A stretch of DNA of 10,607 bases, taken from positions 1 to 10,607 of the forward strand of contig JAWBNW010000023.1 in NCBI GenBank assembly GCA_039000685.1, given 5' to 3'. Each line of letters opens with the position of its first letter. The stretch's first letter is position 1. Made by a program: the position numbers and the translations under genes. This DNA is from JAVZGQ01 sp039000685 (GTDB taxonomy: Archaea; Aenigmatarchaeota; Aenigmatarchaeia; CG10238-14; SCSR01). Below, piece by piece: positions 1 through 5,642 of this stretch. A model generated the notes under the pieces. The model saw only the letters and a list, made by a program, of their open reading frames with translations, did not search any database and was not told where the DNA came from.

Positions 1-2
1 GT

Positions 3-368
3 ATAGCCACAGCAGCGATAAATTTATTTAAAAAGGGTTTGGCTAAAGAAGACATTGCCTATTCCCTTCAAGAAACTTGTTTTGCTATGTTGACAGAAGT
101 TACCGAAAGGGCTTTAGCTCATACTGACAAGAAAGAAGTGCTTTTGGTAGGTGGTGTTGCTGCTAATAAACGTTTGCAAGAAATGGTAAAGAAGATGTGT
201 GAGGAAAGGGGTGCAAAAATGTATGTTGTACCTGGGGAATATTCTGGAGATAATGGAACGATGGTAGCCTGGACTGGTTTATTGGCTTATAAATCTGGTT
301 GGAAACCTGATTTTAATGACATTATCAAACCAAAATGGAGAATAGATGAAATAAAATGGTTTAAGTAA
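3..368 (+). CDS. kae1: Kae1/TsaD-family tRNA threonylcarbamoyltransferase subunit, C-terminal part (5' end outside window)
   Basis: Kae1 is the catalytic KEOPS subunit that transfers threonylcarbamoyl to A37 of ANN-decoding tRNAs in the cytoplasm. The open frame enters from the left edge (first codon at 3), so only about 121 C-terminal residues are seen. The TTG at 39 lies inside the gene and is not a start. Visible hallmarks are the glycine-rich EVLLVGGVAANKRL segment of the ASKHA nucleotide-binding fold, followed by GDNGTMVAW, whose Asp is the last metal ligand in this family. The tail KPKWRIDEIKW matches the usual end of archaeal Kae1. The protein stops there, so there is no C-terminal fusion to the Bud32 kinase, which some archaea have. 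The next gene converges on it. Family assignment is secure. Confidence 0.93.
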   Translation: MATAAINLFKKGLAKEDIAYSLQETCFAMLTEVTERALAHTDKKEVLLVGGVAANKRLQEMVKKMCEERGAKMYVVPGEYSGDNGTMVAWTGLLAYKSGWKPDFNDIIKPKWRIDEIKWFK

Positions 369-392
369 AGAGACTCGAAATTCTTGTTTAAT

Positions 393-656
393 CTAAATTA
401 GCTCGCTTTCACTCACTACTACAAAATCTCCAACTGATTTTACTGCACTAAAGGGAATCATTATTCTTCCTTTATCATCTGTCTTAGGATTAAGGTCTTG
501 AAGATATCTTGTTGGCTGTTCGACTATTATGTTTAGTAGTTCCCCGCTTTCTGTGACAAAATCTATATTACTCACAACGCCAAATTTTCTTCCAGTCTCT
601 TCACTTATTATGGTTTTCCCTATCACATTTGCTGCCTTAACCTTCGTTTCTACCAT
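393..656 (-). CDS. PRC-barrel domain protein, 87 aa
   Basis: This is a single-domain PRC-barrel protein. Typical sequence includes VIGKTIISEETGRKFGVVSN (residues 11-30), then TESGELLNIIVEQ, and near the end GRIMIPFSAVKSVGDFVVV. PRC barrels are small beta barrels. They occur in the photosynthetic reaction centre H subunit and in RNA-processing factors such as RimM. Free-standing archaeal copies are common, and some have been linked to cell division, but the role of this one cannot be read from sequence. It has no signal peptide or membrane helix, so it is probably cytosolic. The ATG at 656 gives the usual family length. The gene is divergent from thpR, and they share a 57-bp AT-rich promoter region. 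Confidence 0.88.
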   Translation of the reverse strand: MVETKVKAANVIGKTIISEETGRKFGVVSNIDFVTESGELLNIIVEQPTRYLQDLNPKTDDKGRIMIPFSAVKSVGDFVVVSESELI

Positions 657-713
657 GGTTTATCACAAAAAATAAATTATACTTTATTTAATTTAAACTT
701 AAAGATAAAGATT
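657..713. promoter_or_regulatory. Divergent promoter region between PRC-barrel gene and thpR
   Basis: These 57 bp are almost entirely A/T and separate two divergent start codons. On the plus strand TTTATTTAA (684-692) lies 22-30 nt before the thpR ATG, the spacing expected of a TATA box for a leaderless archaeal transcript. On the minus strand AAATAAAGTATAATT-like sequence covers the corresponding place for the PRC-barrel gene. No Shine-Dalgarno sequence precedes either start. The two TATA-like elements overlap, so the genes may compete for TBP. Confidence 0.5.
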
Positions 714-1250
714 ATGGTAAGGTGTTTTGTCGGCTATCTTCTACCAGAAGAGGTAAAAAATGAGATTGTGGAGCTACAGAATAGAATAGAAAAATGGCCT
801 CTGAAATGTAAATTTGTTGAAATTGAAAATTTACATATAAATTTTTCATTTCTTGGTGAAATTGATGAAAATCAAATAAACGAAATATCGAAAAAAATAG
901 ATTACATTGGTGGAAAATTTGATAAGTTTGAAATTGAAATTGATGGTTTAATTGCTATCCCCAGCCCAAATTACATCAGGGTTCTTGCTCTAAGTATTTT
1001 TGAAAATGAATTTTTGAAAAGAGTTTTTAGAGAAGTGGTAAAAGAAATAGGTGGAGATTCAAAACCACCTCATATTACACTTTGTAGGGTAAAGTCAATT
1101 GAAAATAAAAACGAGGTGAAGGGGAGGGTTGAGGATGAAAAAAATAAAACTCATGGCAAGTTTGTAATTGATAAGATTCAGTTAATAAAAAGTGAACTAA
1201 GTAAATCTGGACCAATTTATTCCATAATTCATCAAGCCGAATTTTCTTGA
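714..1250 (+). CDS. thpR: RNA 2',3'-cyclic phosphodiesterase (2'-5' RNA ligase family, ThpR/LigT)
   Basis: This is a 2H phosphoesterase of the LigT/ThpR family, which opens 2',3'-cyclic phosphates on RNA ends and can show 2'-5' ligase activity in vitro. The N-terminus (RCFVGYLLPEEV) is typical. The first histidine motif is HINFSFLGEI (H41), where the usual HxT/S has Asn at position 43. The second, PPHITLCRV (H120, T122), is intact. Its 178 residues match the family length. The start is the ATG at 714, preceded by a TATA-like box and no Shine-Dalgarno sequence. The 3' end overlaps the convergent dnaG gene by 19 bp. The substrate in the cell is unknown. tRNA splicing intermediates are the usual suggestion. 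Confidence 0.92.
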   Translation: MVRCFVGYLLPEEVKNEIVELQNRIEKWPLKCKFVEIENLHINFSFLGEIDENQINEISKKIDYIGGKFDKFEIEIDGLIAIPSPNYIRVLALSIFENEFLKRVFREVVKEIGGDSKPPHITLCRVKSIENKNEVKGRVEDEKNKTHGKFVIDKIQLIKSELSKSGPIYSIIHQAEFS

Positions 1251-2110
1251 GATTTTCCCCCTACAAAATCTTTTAGTTCCCTTGTCTTTATTTCAACTTT
1301 ATACTGTTCGGCTGGAATTTTCCCTCTCAAAGACTTGAATATCTCCTTCTTTGTTAGTTCTTCTACTTCCTTTTCAGGAGGTGCTTTTGCGATGTAATCA
1401 ACCTCTGCAACTTGAAACATCTCTTTAATGATTAGATCTCCTCCCCTGTCACCATCAACAAACAATGTGGTTACCTTTTCTTTTGCCAGATCTATTATCT
1501 GTTGTGGTATTTTTGCGCCTTCTATCGCAACTACGTTTTTAATTCCATTTTTAAGCAAATTTAAGACGTCTGCTCGACCCTCGACTATTATTACCTCATC
1601 TGAATTCTCTATATCTGGACCGGCAGGCAATCCTAGATAATCTCTTATTTGAGCTGCCTTGACACTTTCCTTTATTGTATCTGTAAGAACTGAAGTTGAT
1701 GGTATTTCTTCTGTCATCAGTTTTCCCAAAATATCTTTTGCCCTGTTCAACATGAATTCTCTCTTAACCACTCTAACATCTTTTACTGAAGAAACTTTGA
1801 CTGTTGCTAAACATGGTCCAATTCTTTCTATCGTCTCTAAAGAAGCTGCCACTAAGGCAGTTTCTGAGCTGTCTAGACTCGAAGGTAAGAAAATTTTTCC
1901 CTTTGTCTTCCCATTCTCGTTTGAAATTTCTACATCTATTCTACCTATTCTCCCAGTTCTCTGAAGCTCCCTTAGGTCTAAATCTTGACCTAAGAGCCCT
2001 TCTGTCTGACCGAATATCGCACCTATCACGTCTGGTTTTTCCACAATTCCTTCTGCTGAAAATTCGGCTTCTATTAAATATTTTATTGTAGATTGGGCCA
2101 ATTTTCCCAT
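1232..2110 (-). CDS. dnaG: Archaeal DnaG (TOPRIM primase-like protein), short form
   Basis: This is archaeal DnaG, the TOPRIM relative of bacterial primase. In archaea it has been linked both to RNA priming and to the RNA exosome. The N-terminal signature DVIGAIFGQTEGLLG is diagnostic, followed by LDLRELQRTGRIGRI. The TOPRIM domain shows VEGRADVLNLL (catalytic Glu177) and FVDGDRGGDL (Asp219, Asp221). I number from the ATG at 2110, which follows the Shine-Dalgarno-like GGGGATGATC. An in-frame ATG at 2119 would add three residues. At 292 residues it is shorter than the roughly 400 or more usual for archaeal DnaG: it ends soon after the TOPRIM domain and lacks most of the C-terminal region. It lies last in a minus-strand cluster and overlaps the upstream TOPRIM frame and the convergent thpR. 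Confidence 0.93.
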   Translation of the reverse strand: MGKLAQSTIKYLIEAEFSAEGIVEKPDVIGAIFGQTEGLLGQDLDLRELQRTGRIGRIDVEISNENGKTKGKIFLPSSLDSSETALVAASLETIERIGPCLATVKVSSVKDVRVVKREFMLNRAKDILGKLMTEEIPSTSVLTDTIKESVKAAQIRDYLGLPAGPDIENSDEVIIVEGRADVLNLLKNGIKNVVAIEGAKIPQQIIDLAKEKVTTLFVDGDRGGDLIIKEMFQVAEVDYIAKAPPEKEVEELTKKEIFKSLRGKIPAEQYKVEIKTRELKDFVGGKSQENSA

Positions 2111-2471
2111 TTTGATCATCCCCCATTAATTTTGTGATTGAATTAAGTTCTTCGATCTTGTGAATTCTTAACGATTTGAAATTTTTTCTAATGATGTGAT
2201 TCACCTTAATCTTGTAATGTGAAAAGAGATTGTTGAGTTGTGATGCTATGCTTTCTCCTTCTTTGTCAAAATCTGTGAGTATCCCAACTTGCAAGGGATT
2301 GAGATAGACGACTTCTTCAACAATTTCTTCCAAAGGTTTTCCTGAGATGGTTAAAGTGTTTGTAAAACCAAGAGATCTTAAGACAGCCTTGTCTTTTGTT
2401 CCCTCCACTATCAACAAATCCTCTTCTTCTCTCAGTTTTTTTAAATTCTCTAAAATTCTTGGAGAAAGCAT
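1941..2471 (-). CDS. Small TOPRIM-domain protein (UPF0292/COG1658-like); 3' part is probably shadow of dnaG
   Basis: The first ~115 residues form a small TOPRIM protein. They contain LLIVEGTKDKAVLRSLG with Glu23, then VGILTDFDKEGESIA with Asp67 and Asp69, the metal-binding Glu and DxD of the fold. Small TOPRIM proteins of this kind (RNase M5/primase-like, UPF0292 type) are usually about 120-140 residues and of unknown function. The frame as given runs on to 176 residues by reading 179 bp inside dnaG in another frame. That tail is Arg-rich and looks like no known domain. A G5 run (2120-2124) sits exactly where the frames part. With G6 the protein would stop at TGA in an ATGA overlap with dnaG. 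The real product therefore probably ends near 2118. The start ATG at 2471 lies 6 nt after the four-CBS gene, which suggests an operon. Confidence 0.75.
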   Translation of the reverse strand: MLSPRILENLKKLREEEDLLIVEGTKDKAVLRSLGFTNTLTISGKPLEEIVEEVVYLNPLQVGILTDFDKEGESIASQLNNLFSHYKIKVNHIIRKNFKSLRIHKIEELNSITKLMGDDQNGKIGPIYNKIFNRSRIFSRRNCGKTRRDRCDIRSDRRALRSRFRPKGASENWENR

Positions 2472-2477
2472 AATTAT

Positions 2478-3272
2478 TTAGACAATTTCTTCCAATATAT
2501 CTCTTTCGGTTATTATGCCTTCCAAAACACCATCATCACCAACCACAGGAAGACCACCAACATCTCTTCTAACCATTTCTTTTATTGCTTCGGATAAATC
2601 TTTGTCTTTTTCTATATAATAGACTTCTTTTGTAAAGGTAGGCATCACTGATTCGAAAAGATTGGAAAAATTAAAATCGCATTTCTTCAAATATAAAAGA
2701 GCGTCTGCTGAAGTGAATATTCCAACCAATTTTTTATCTTTCACTAGGGGCAACCTTCTGTAGTGTGTATTCACCATAGATTTAATAGCATCTAGTATTG
2801 AAATTTTGGGGTCTAGAAAAAAAGGTTTTTTTGTCATGGCTTCTTCTACTTTTATTCCAAAAATCAGGGAAGAAAATCTTCTAACAATATCCCTTTCAGA
2901 TATCATACCAACTAATTTACCATTTTTAGTTATCGGAAAACCTCCTCTTCTTGAAAATTTAAACTTGAGTAAAACATTTCCTAATGTTTCATTGGCATCG
3001 CAAAAAATAACTTCTCTGTTCATTATTGTTGAAATGGGATCTTGAAAATTTTGTTTGCGCAAAAAAGCTTCTAAGATGTCCATCGTTGTTATTATCCCAA
3101 CCACTCTTTTATCTTTTGATAGAATTGGTAATCTTCTATGTCCCTTTTCTATGATTTTATCCACTACTTTTCTTATTTGTTCATTTTCAAAACAATATGT
3201 TGGGTTAAGTTCAGAAAGCTGAGTTATTTTCTCTTCTCTGCTTAAACCTGCAAGACTTAGGTCAATACTCAT
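2478..3272 (-). CDS. Four-CBS-domain protein
   Basis: This protein of about 264 residues consists of four CBS repeats, i.e. two Bateman modules. Each repeat shows the common ending with a Leu-Pro-(I/V/L) strand and a VGI(I/F)T-type strand: HRRLPILSKDKRVVGIIT, GGFPITKNGKLVGMIS, YRRLPLVKDKKLVGIFT, and VGGLPVVGDDGVLEGIIT. CBS pairs bind adenine nucleotides such as AMP, ATP or S-adenosylmethionine and act as energy or ligand sensors. There is no attached enzyme domain, so the partner is unknown. I prefer the ATG at 3272 (MSIDLSLAGL). It overlaps the end of the upstream CBS gene by 11 bp, which suggests translational coupling. An upstream in-frame ATG at 3314 would add 14 residues read inside that gene. 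The next gene, the TOPRIM protein, starts 6 nt downstream. Confidence 0.88.
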   Translation of the reverse strand: MSIDLSLAGLSREEKITQLSELNPTYCFENEQIRKVVDKIIEKGHRRLPILSKDKRVVGIITTMDILEAFLRKQNFQDPISTIMNREVIFCDANETLGNVLLKFKFSRRGGFPITKNGKLVGMISERDIVRRFSSLIFGIKVEEAMTKKPFFLDPKISILDAIKSMVNTHYRRLPLVKDKKLVGIFTSADALLYLKKCDFNFSNLFESVMPTFTKEVYYIEKDKDLSEAIKEMVRRDVGGLPVVGDDGVLEGIITERDILEEIV

Positions 3273-3810
3273 ATTCAAGTTCTTCCCTGCATCTTTCACA
3301 TAACCATTGATCATTCACATTCTTGAGGTCATCACTATAGTTATCACAAGAATCACATACTCCTGATGTAAATTTTTCCTTTATTTCTGGTTCAAAAGAT
3401 TTCATTTTCATTCTGTATTCAAGTAAATCGAGCATTTCTGGTGAAGTTTTTGCTATATCTGAAAGAGAAATTAGACCAACCAGTTTTCCTTCAGAAACCA
3501 CTGGCAATCTATGTATGTTGCTTTTCTTCATCTTTCTAACGGCAGTTAGAATATCGTCATTTGGGCCAATTACGATTAGTGGGGAGCTCATAACTTTTTT
3601 GATTTTAACTTTACTTGGTAAGAGATTCTTGGCCACAACTCTTTTTATCACATCACTGTCTGAAAGTATTCCTACTGGCTTACCTTTTTTTGTGACAATT
3701 AAACAACCTCTTCTTGTTTTTTTCATCATTTCTCCTGCTTGCTTTACTGTTTTTTCCTGATCAATGGTTATCACAGGTTTAATCATAATGTCTTTCACAT
3801 ATATTGGCAA
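3262..3810 (-). CDS. Two-CBS-domain protein with C-terminal zinc ribbon
   Basis: Residues 1-120 hold a pair of CBS domains: VKDIMIKPVITID and KGKPVGILSDSDVI, then VMSSPLIVI and HRLPVVSEGKLVGLISLSDI. After a helical linker (~121-150) comes a small zinc ribbon with C152xxC155 and C171xxC174, then an acidic tail. This CBS plus zinc-ribbon layout is seen in archaea. The ligand is probably an adenine nucleotide, and the ribbon may bind nucleic acid or protein, but no specific function can be assigned. The start is a TTG at 3810, supported by a strong Shine-Dalgarno-like AGGTGGTG just upstream (3813-3820) and by the usual family N-terminus. Its 3' end overlaps the four-CBS gene, so the two proteins are probably made together and may interact. 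Confidence 0.86.
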   Translation of the reverse strand: MPIYVKDIMIKPVITIDQEKTVKQAGEMMKKTRRGCLIVTKKGKPVGILSDSDVIKRVVAKNLLPSKVKIKKVMSSPLIVIGPNDDILTAVRKMKKSNIHRLPVVSEGKLVGLISLSDIAKTSPEMLDLLEYRMKMKSFEPEIKEKFTSGVCDSCDNYSDDLKNVNDQWLCERCREELEYEY

Positions 3811-3820
3811 AACACCACCT
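3811..3820 (-). promoter_or_regulatory. Strong ribosome binding site supporting a TTG start
   Basis: On the minus strand AGGTGGTGTT directly precedes TTG at 3810. AGGTG pairs well with the archaeal anti-Shine-Dalgarno sequence (CACCU) and sits about 5 nt from the TTG. It is among the clearest Shine-Dalgarno matches in the window, since most other genes have none. It decides for TTG over the GTG four codons downstream. Confidence 0.6.
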
Positions 3821-3837
3821 ACTTATATTATGTTTCC

Positions 3838-4170
3838 TTAAATTTTATTGTTTTCTAAAAAATCTTTGAGGGGTATTCCACTATCTGGGAATATTTTCTT
3901 CCTAGGTTTGAGGATTCTGATATTGCCATAACCGAAATCTACAACTAGAAAAAAAGGAAATCCTTCAATCGCTTTGTTTAAATTACCATAAAAATAAAAA
4001 ACCTTTTTTCTAGTTGATTTTATTTGGAGAAGAATGCATTTTTTGTTTTTTATACAAATCAGATCTGCTTCTCCAAGACTTGCTCCTGCCCTTATGACTT
4101 TCCAACCATGTTTTTCAAATAAAAGTCTTATATTTCTTTCAACTCTATACCCCTTTTTCTTAGAATACAT
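3838..4170 (-). CDS. hjc: Holliday junction resolvase Hjc-type nuclease (catalytic Glu replaced by Gln)
   Basis: This 110-residue protein aligns by eye over its whole length with archaeal Hjc, which cleaves four-way DNA junctions as a dimer. It begins KGYRVERNIRLLFEKHGW (Glu11), continues GASLGEADLI (Asp36), then CILLQIKST (Gln49, Lys51), and ends with PDSGIPLKDFL like the Hjc C-terminus. The PD-(D/E)xK core is therefore present, but the acidic residue of ExK is Gln. QxK variants exist in other nucleases of this fold, such as Mrr-like families, so activity may remain. I chose the ATG at 4170 because it gives the Hjc N-terminus (MYSKKKGYRVER). The in-frame ATG at 4206 would add a hydrophobic stretch unlike the family. 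It heads the minus-strand cluster with CBS, TOPRIM and dnaG genes. Confidence 0.82.
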   Translation of the reverse strand: MYSKKKGYRVERNIRLLFEKHGWKVIRAGASLGEADLICIKNKKCILLQIKSTRKKVFYFYGNLNKAIEGFPFFLVVDFGYGNIRILKPRKKIFPDSGIPLKDFLENNKI

Positions 4171-4217
4171 TAAATAGATATATAAAATCAAGTGATAAAA
4201 AATCATTAGTTGATAAA
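4171..4217. promoter_or_regulatory. Divergent promoter region, hjc-like gene and phosphoesterase gene
   Basis: This AT-rich region lies between two divergent starts. On the plus strand ATATATAAAATC (about 4178-4189) is a good TATA-like element 30-40 nt before the ATG at 4218, allowing a very short leader. On the minus strand GATTTTTTATC (around 4193-4203) could serve the gene starting at 4170. No Shine-Dalgarno sequence precedes either start. Confidence 0.45.
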
Positions 4218-4892
4218 ATGGAAATATTGATAGTAAGTGATATACACAATGATGTGGAAAATTTGATGGAATATATAGATAAGGTTGCCCTATTGAATTT
4301 TGATGTAATTGTATTTCCAGGAGACTTTACTGATGTACCACCAAAGGGGTTTTCTTCTCTTGACATCTCAAAAATAATACTTGAAGAACTAAAGAGTTTG
4401 GGCAAACCTATTCTAGCATTACCTGGAAATTGGGATAGAAATGTAATCGAACTTCTGGAAAAAGAAGGAGTTAGCTTACATGGCCATGGAAAAGTTATTG
4501 ATGACATCGGTTTCTATGGTTTTGGTGGAGCGAGAACGCCTTTCAATACTTCTTATGAACCATCAGAAGAAGAGATTGAAAATGGTTTGAAAAGGGCTTT
4601 CGATGACGTTAAGAAAAGCAAAATAAAAGTTCAAGTTACACATGCACCTCCCATAGGAACAAAGATTGATGTGGTTTATAGTGGAGCACATGTTGGATCT
4701 GAAGCTGTGAGAAAAGCTATAGAAGCTTATAGACCTCTTTTAGCCATAAGTGCGCATATTCATGAAGCAAGGGGAATAGATGAAATCAATGGGACAAAAC
4801 TTATAAACTCGGGGAGATTTCCGGAAGGATATTGTGGTCTTGCTTCGATTAAAAATGGGAAAGTTGAAGTTAAAATCATCAACTTAATATAA
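4218..4892 (+). CDS. Calcineurin-like metallophosphoesterase (Icc-related, COG2129-like)
   Basis: This 224-residue protein has all five metallophosphoesterase motifs: SDIHND (Asp8, His10), PGDFTD (Asp36), PGNWD (Asn71), THAPP (His142) and AHIHEA (His180, His182). The third motif reads GNWD instead of GNHD. In the Icc-related archaeal family this His is often replaced (I recall GNCD), so the enzyme is probably still a two-metal phosphoesterase. The PPIGTKID stretch and the C-terminal NSGRFPEGYCGLASI also fit that family. The substrate is unknown: phosphodiesters, nucleotides or phosphoproteins are all possible. No signal peptide is present. The gene stands alone with its own promoter and is not clearly in an operon with the winged-helix gene 87 bp downstream. 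Confidence 0.9.
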   Translation: MEILIVSDIHNDVENLMEYIDKVALLNFDVIVFPGDFTDVPPKGFSSLDISKIILEELKSLGKPILALPGNWDRNVIELLEKEGVSLHGHGKVIDDIGFYGFGGARTPFNTSYEPSEEEIENGLKRAFDDVKKSKIKVQVTHAPPIGTKIDVVYSGAHVGSEAVRKAIEAYRPLLAISAHIHEARGIDEINGTKLINSGRFPEGYCGLASIKNGKVEVKIINLI

Positions 4893-4979
4893 TTACTCGA
4901 CTACCAAAAACAATTTTTATATCTAAATAACTAATAAATTAACACTAGGATAAAATTAACGTAGAGAAGGAAGATAGAA
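4893..4979 (+). promoter_or_regulatory. Promoter of the winged-helix gene at 4980
   Basis: TTTTTATAT at 4914-4922, preceded by an A-rich BRE-like ACCAAAAACAA, is the best TATA candidate. It predicts a start of transcription near 4946 and a leader of about 35 nt. A purine-rich GAGAAGGAAGA (4964-4974) ahead of the ATG is a weak ribosome binding site. The T-run here may also end transcription of the upstream phosphoesterase gene. Confidence 0.45.
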
Positions 4980-5339
4980 ATGAATAGGCAAAATTCGCTT
5001 ATAAATATTTCTATACAAGAAAAGATAGAATCAAAAAAGGAGCTCACATCCATTTTCTTAAATTTTGATATTGTAACAATAAGGGTCTTACAAAAGTTTT
5101 ATTTCAATAATGAAGAATTTCCAAATGATATAAATTCTTATTATATTCAACAGCTTTTTTCTGAATTAAAAAGTGAGGGTTTACAAATAAACCTTGAGAC
5201 TTTAAGGAAGAGATTAGAGAGTTTGGTTAAACTTAACTTAATAGAAAAGGTTGAAACTTATCCTAGAATATATATGCCTGTGAAAGATGTGGAAAGAGTA
5301 AGAAACCTTTTGATGAAGGTTAAAGAAATATTTTTATGA
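4980..5339 (+). CDS. Winged-helix DNA-binding protein, 119 aa, unknown role
   Basis: I do not recognise a named family. The central and C-terminal part looks like a winged helix-turn-helix: helices around residues 29-40 and 55-67 are followed by a likely recognition helix, INLETLRKRLESLVKLNLIE (70-89), and a wing ending in RIYMPV. The last 15 residues form a charged amphipathic helix that could support dimerisation. The first 25 residues are polar and probably flexible. This suggests a transcription regulator or DNA-architectural protein. The gene is monocistronic: it has its own TATA-like box and is followed by T-runs and a 303-bp gap containing repeats. It might bind those repeats, but nothing in the sequence shows this. 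Confidence 0.7.
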   Translation: MNRQNSLINISIQEKIESKKELTSIFLNFDIVTIRVLQKFYFNNEEFPNDINSYYIQQLFSELKSEGLQINLETLRKRLESLVKLNLIEKVETYPRIYMPVKDVERVRNLLMKVKEIFL

Positions 5340-5352
5340 AGTTTTAGAAAAA

Positions 5353-5387
5353 TTTTTAATTGAAATAAAGGGAGGAGAGATTTTTTT
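5353..5387 (+). terminator. T-rich archaeal terminator candidates after the winged-helix gene
   Basis: Two T-runs, TTTTT at 5353-5357 and TTTTTTT at 5381-5387, follow the stop codon at 5339 by 14 and 42 bp. Archaeal RNA polymerase often stops at such oligo-T tracts without a hairpin. The call rests on composition only. Confidence 0.4.
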
Positions 5388-5409
5388 AAAAAAAAGAATA
5401 AGAAATATT

Positions 5410-5429
5410 AAAAGTGCAAACATTTTATT
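5410..5429 (-). repeat. Inverted copy of the TGTTYGCA element
   Basis: Read on the minus strand this is AATAAAATGTTTGCACTTTT. Its core AATGTTTGCACTTTT is identical over 15 bp to the second direct copy at 5559-5573, which lies about 130 bp downstream in opposite orientation. It shares the AATAAAATGTT start with the first direct copy. Confidence 0.7.
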
Positions 5430-5534
5430 TTTTATTTAAAACTTTATTTTATTTTTATTTTCTTTCCTCCCACTTACCATTTCATCTTTCATCATTTTTA
5501 CAGTTTGAAAAAATACTTGTTTTATTGCATTAAT

Positions 5535-5594
5535 AATAAAATGTTCGCATTTATAGATAATGTTTGCACTTTTTATAAAATGTTCGCACTTATA
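5535..5594 (+). repeat. Three direct 20-bp iteron-like repeats (TGTTYGCA core)
   Basis: The three copies are AATAAAATGTTCGCATTTAT (from 5535), a copy with core AATGTTTGCACTTTTTATA (5559-5577), and ATAAAATGTTCGCACTTATA (5575-5594). The 8-bp cores begin at 5542, 5561 and 5581, so they are 19 and 20 bp apart, close to two helical turns and thus on one face of the DNA. Consensus is AATAAAATGTTYGCAYTTWTA. Together with the inverted copy upstream they form four sites just before the promoter of the winged-helix/polymerase cluster. The likely role is operator sites for a winged-helix protein encoded nearby. Iteron-type initiator sites are an alternative. Confidence 0.75.
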
Positions 5595-5642
5595 TTAAAG
5601 CAAATGCAAGTTTTTTAGTTTTCTTTAACTATAAAAAGAAAT

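Larger units (their letters stand above)
5340..5642. other. 303-bp AT-rich intergenic region with repeat elements
   Basis: I see no credible gene here. From left to right it holds T-runs and a GGGAGGAGAG purine block (5369-5380), an inverted copy of a 20-bp element (about 5410-5429), and a pyrimidine-rich tract on the plus strand (about 5440-5500, including TTTCTTTCCTCCCAC). Three direct copies of the 20-bp element follow (5535-5594), then AGTTTTTTAGTT (5609-5620). That last sequence lies 23-34 nt before the ATG at 5643 and is a candidate TATA box for a leaderless transcript. The region is probably the promoter and control region of the winged-helix/DP1/PolB cluster. A replication-origin role cannot be excluded but has no other support. 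Confidence 0.6.

Noticed and set aside
1428..2091. Plus-strand open frames opposite dnaG
   Set aside because: They are antisense shadows of a well-conserved gene. They have no start signals and no recognisable domains.
4160..4507. Minus-strand frame over the start of the phosphoesterase gene
   Set aside because: It lies antisense to the conserved SDIH and GD motifs and overlaps the start of the resolvase gene. It has no domain of its own.
5410..5574. MITE-like element bounded by the inverted 15-bp repeat
   Set aside because: The inverted pair could bound a 165-bp element, but no target-site duplication is visible, and the additional direct copies fit a binding-site array better.
5410..5594. 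Possible CRISPR array
   Set aside because: The copies are only 19-20 bp apart from core to core, so there is no room for spacers, and one copy is inverted and distant. This fits protein-binding iterons, not CRISPR.
5340..5642. Chromosomal replication origin
   Set aside because: It is AT-rich with repeats, but there is no cdc6/orc1 gene and no recognisable origin recognition box with a G-rich end. I kept it as an alternative reading only.
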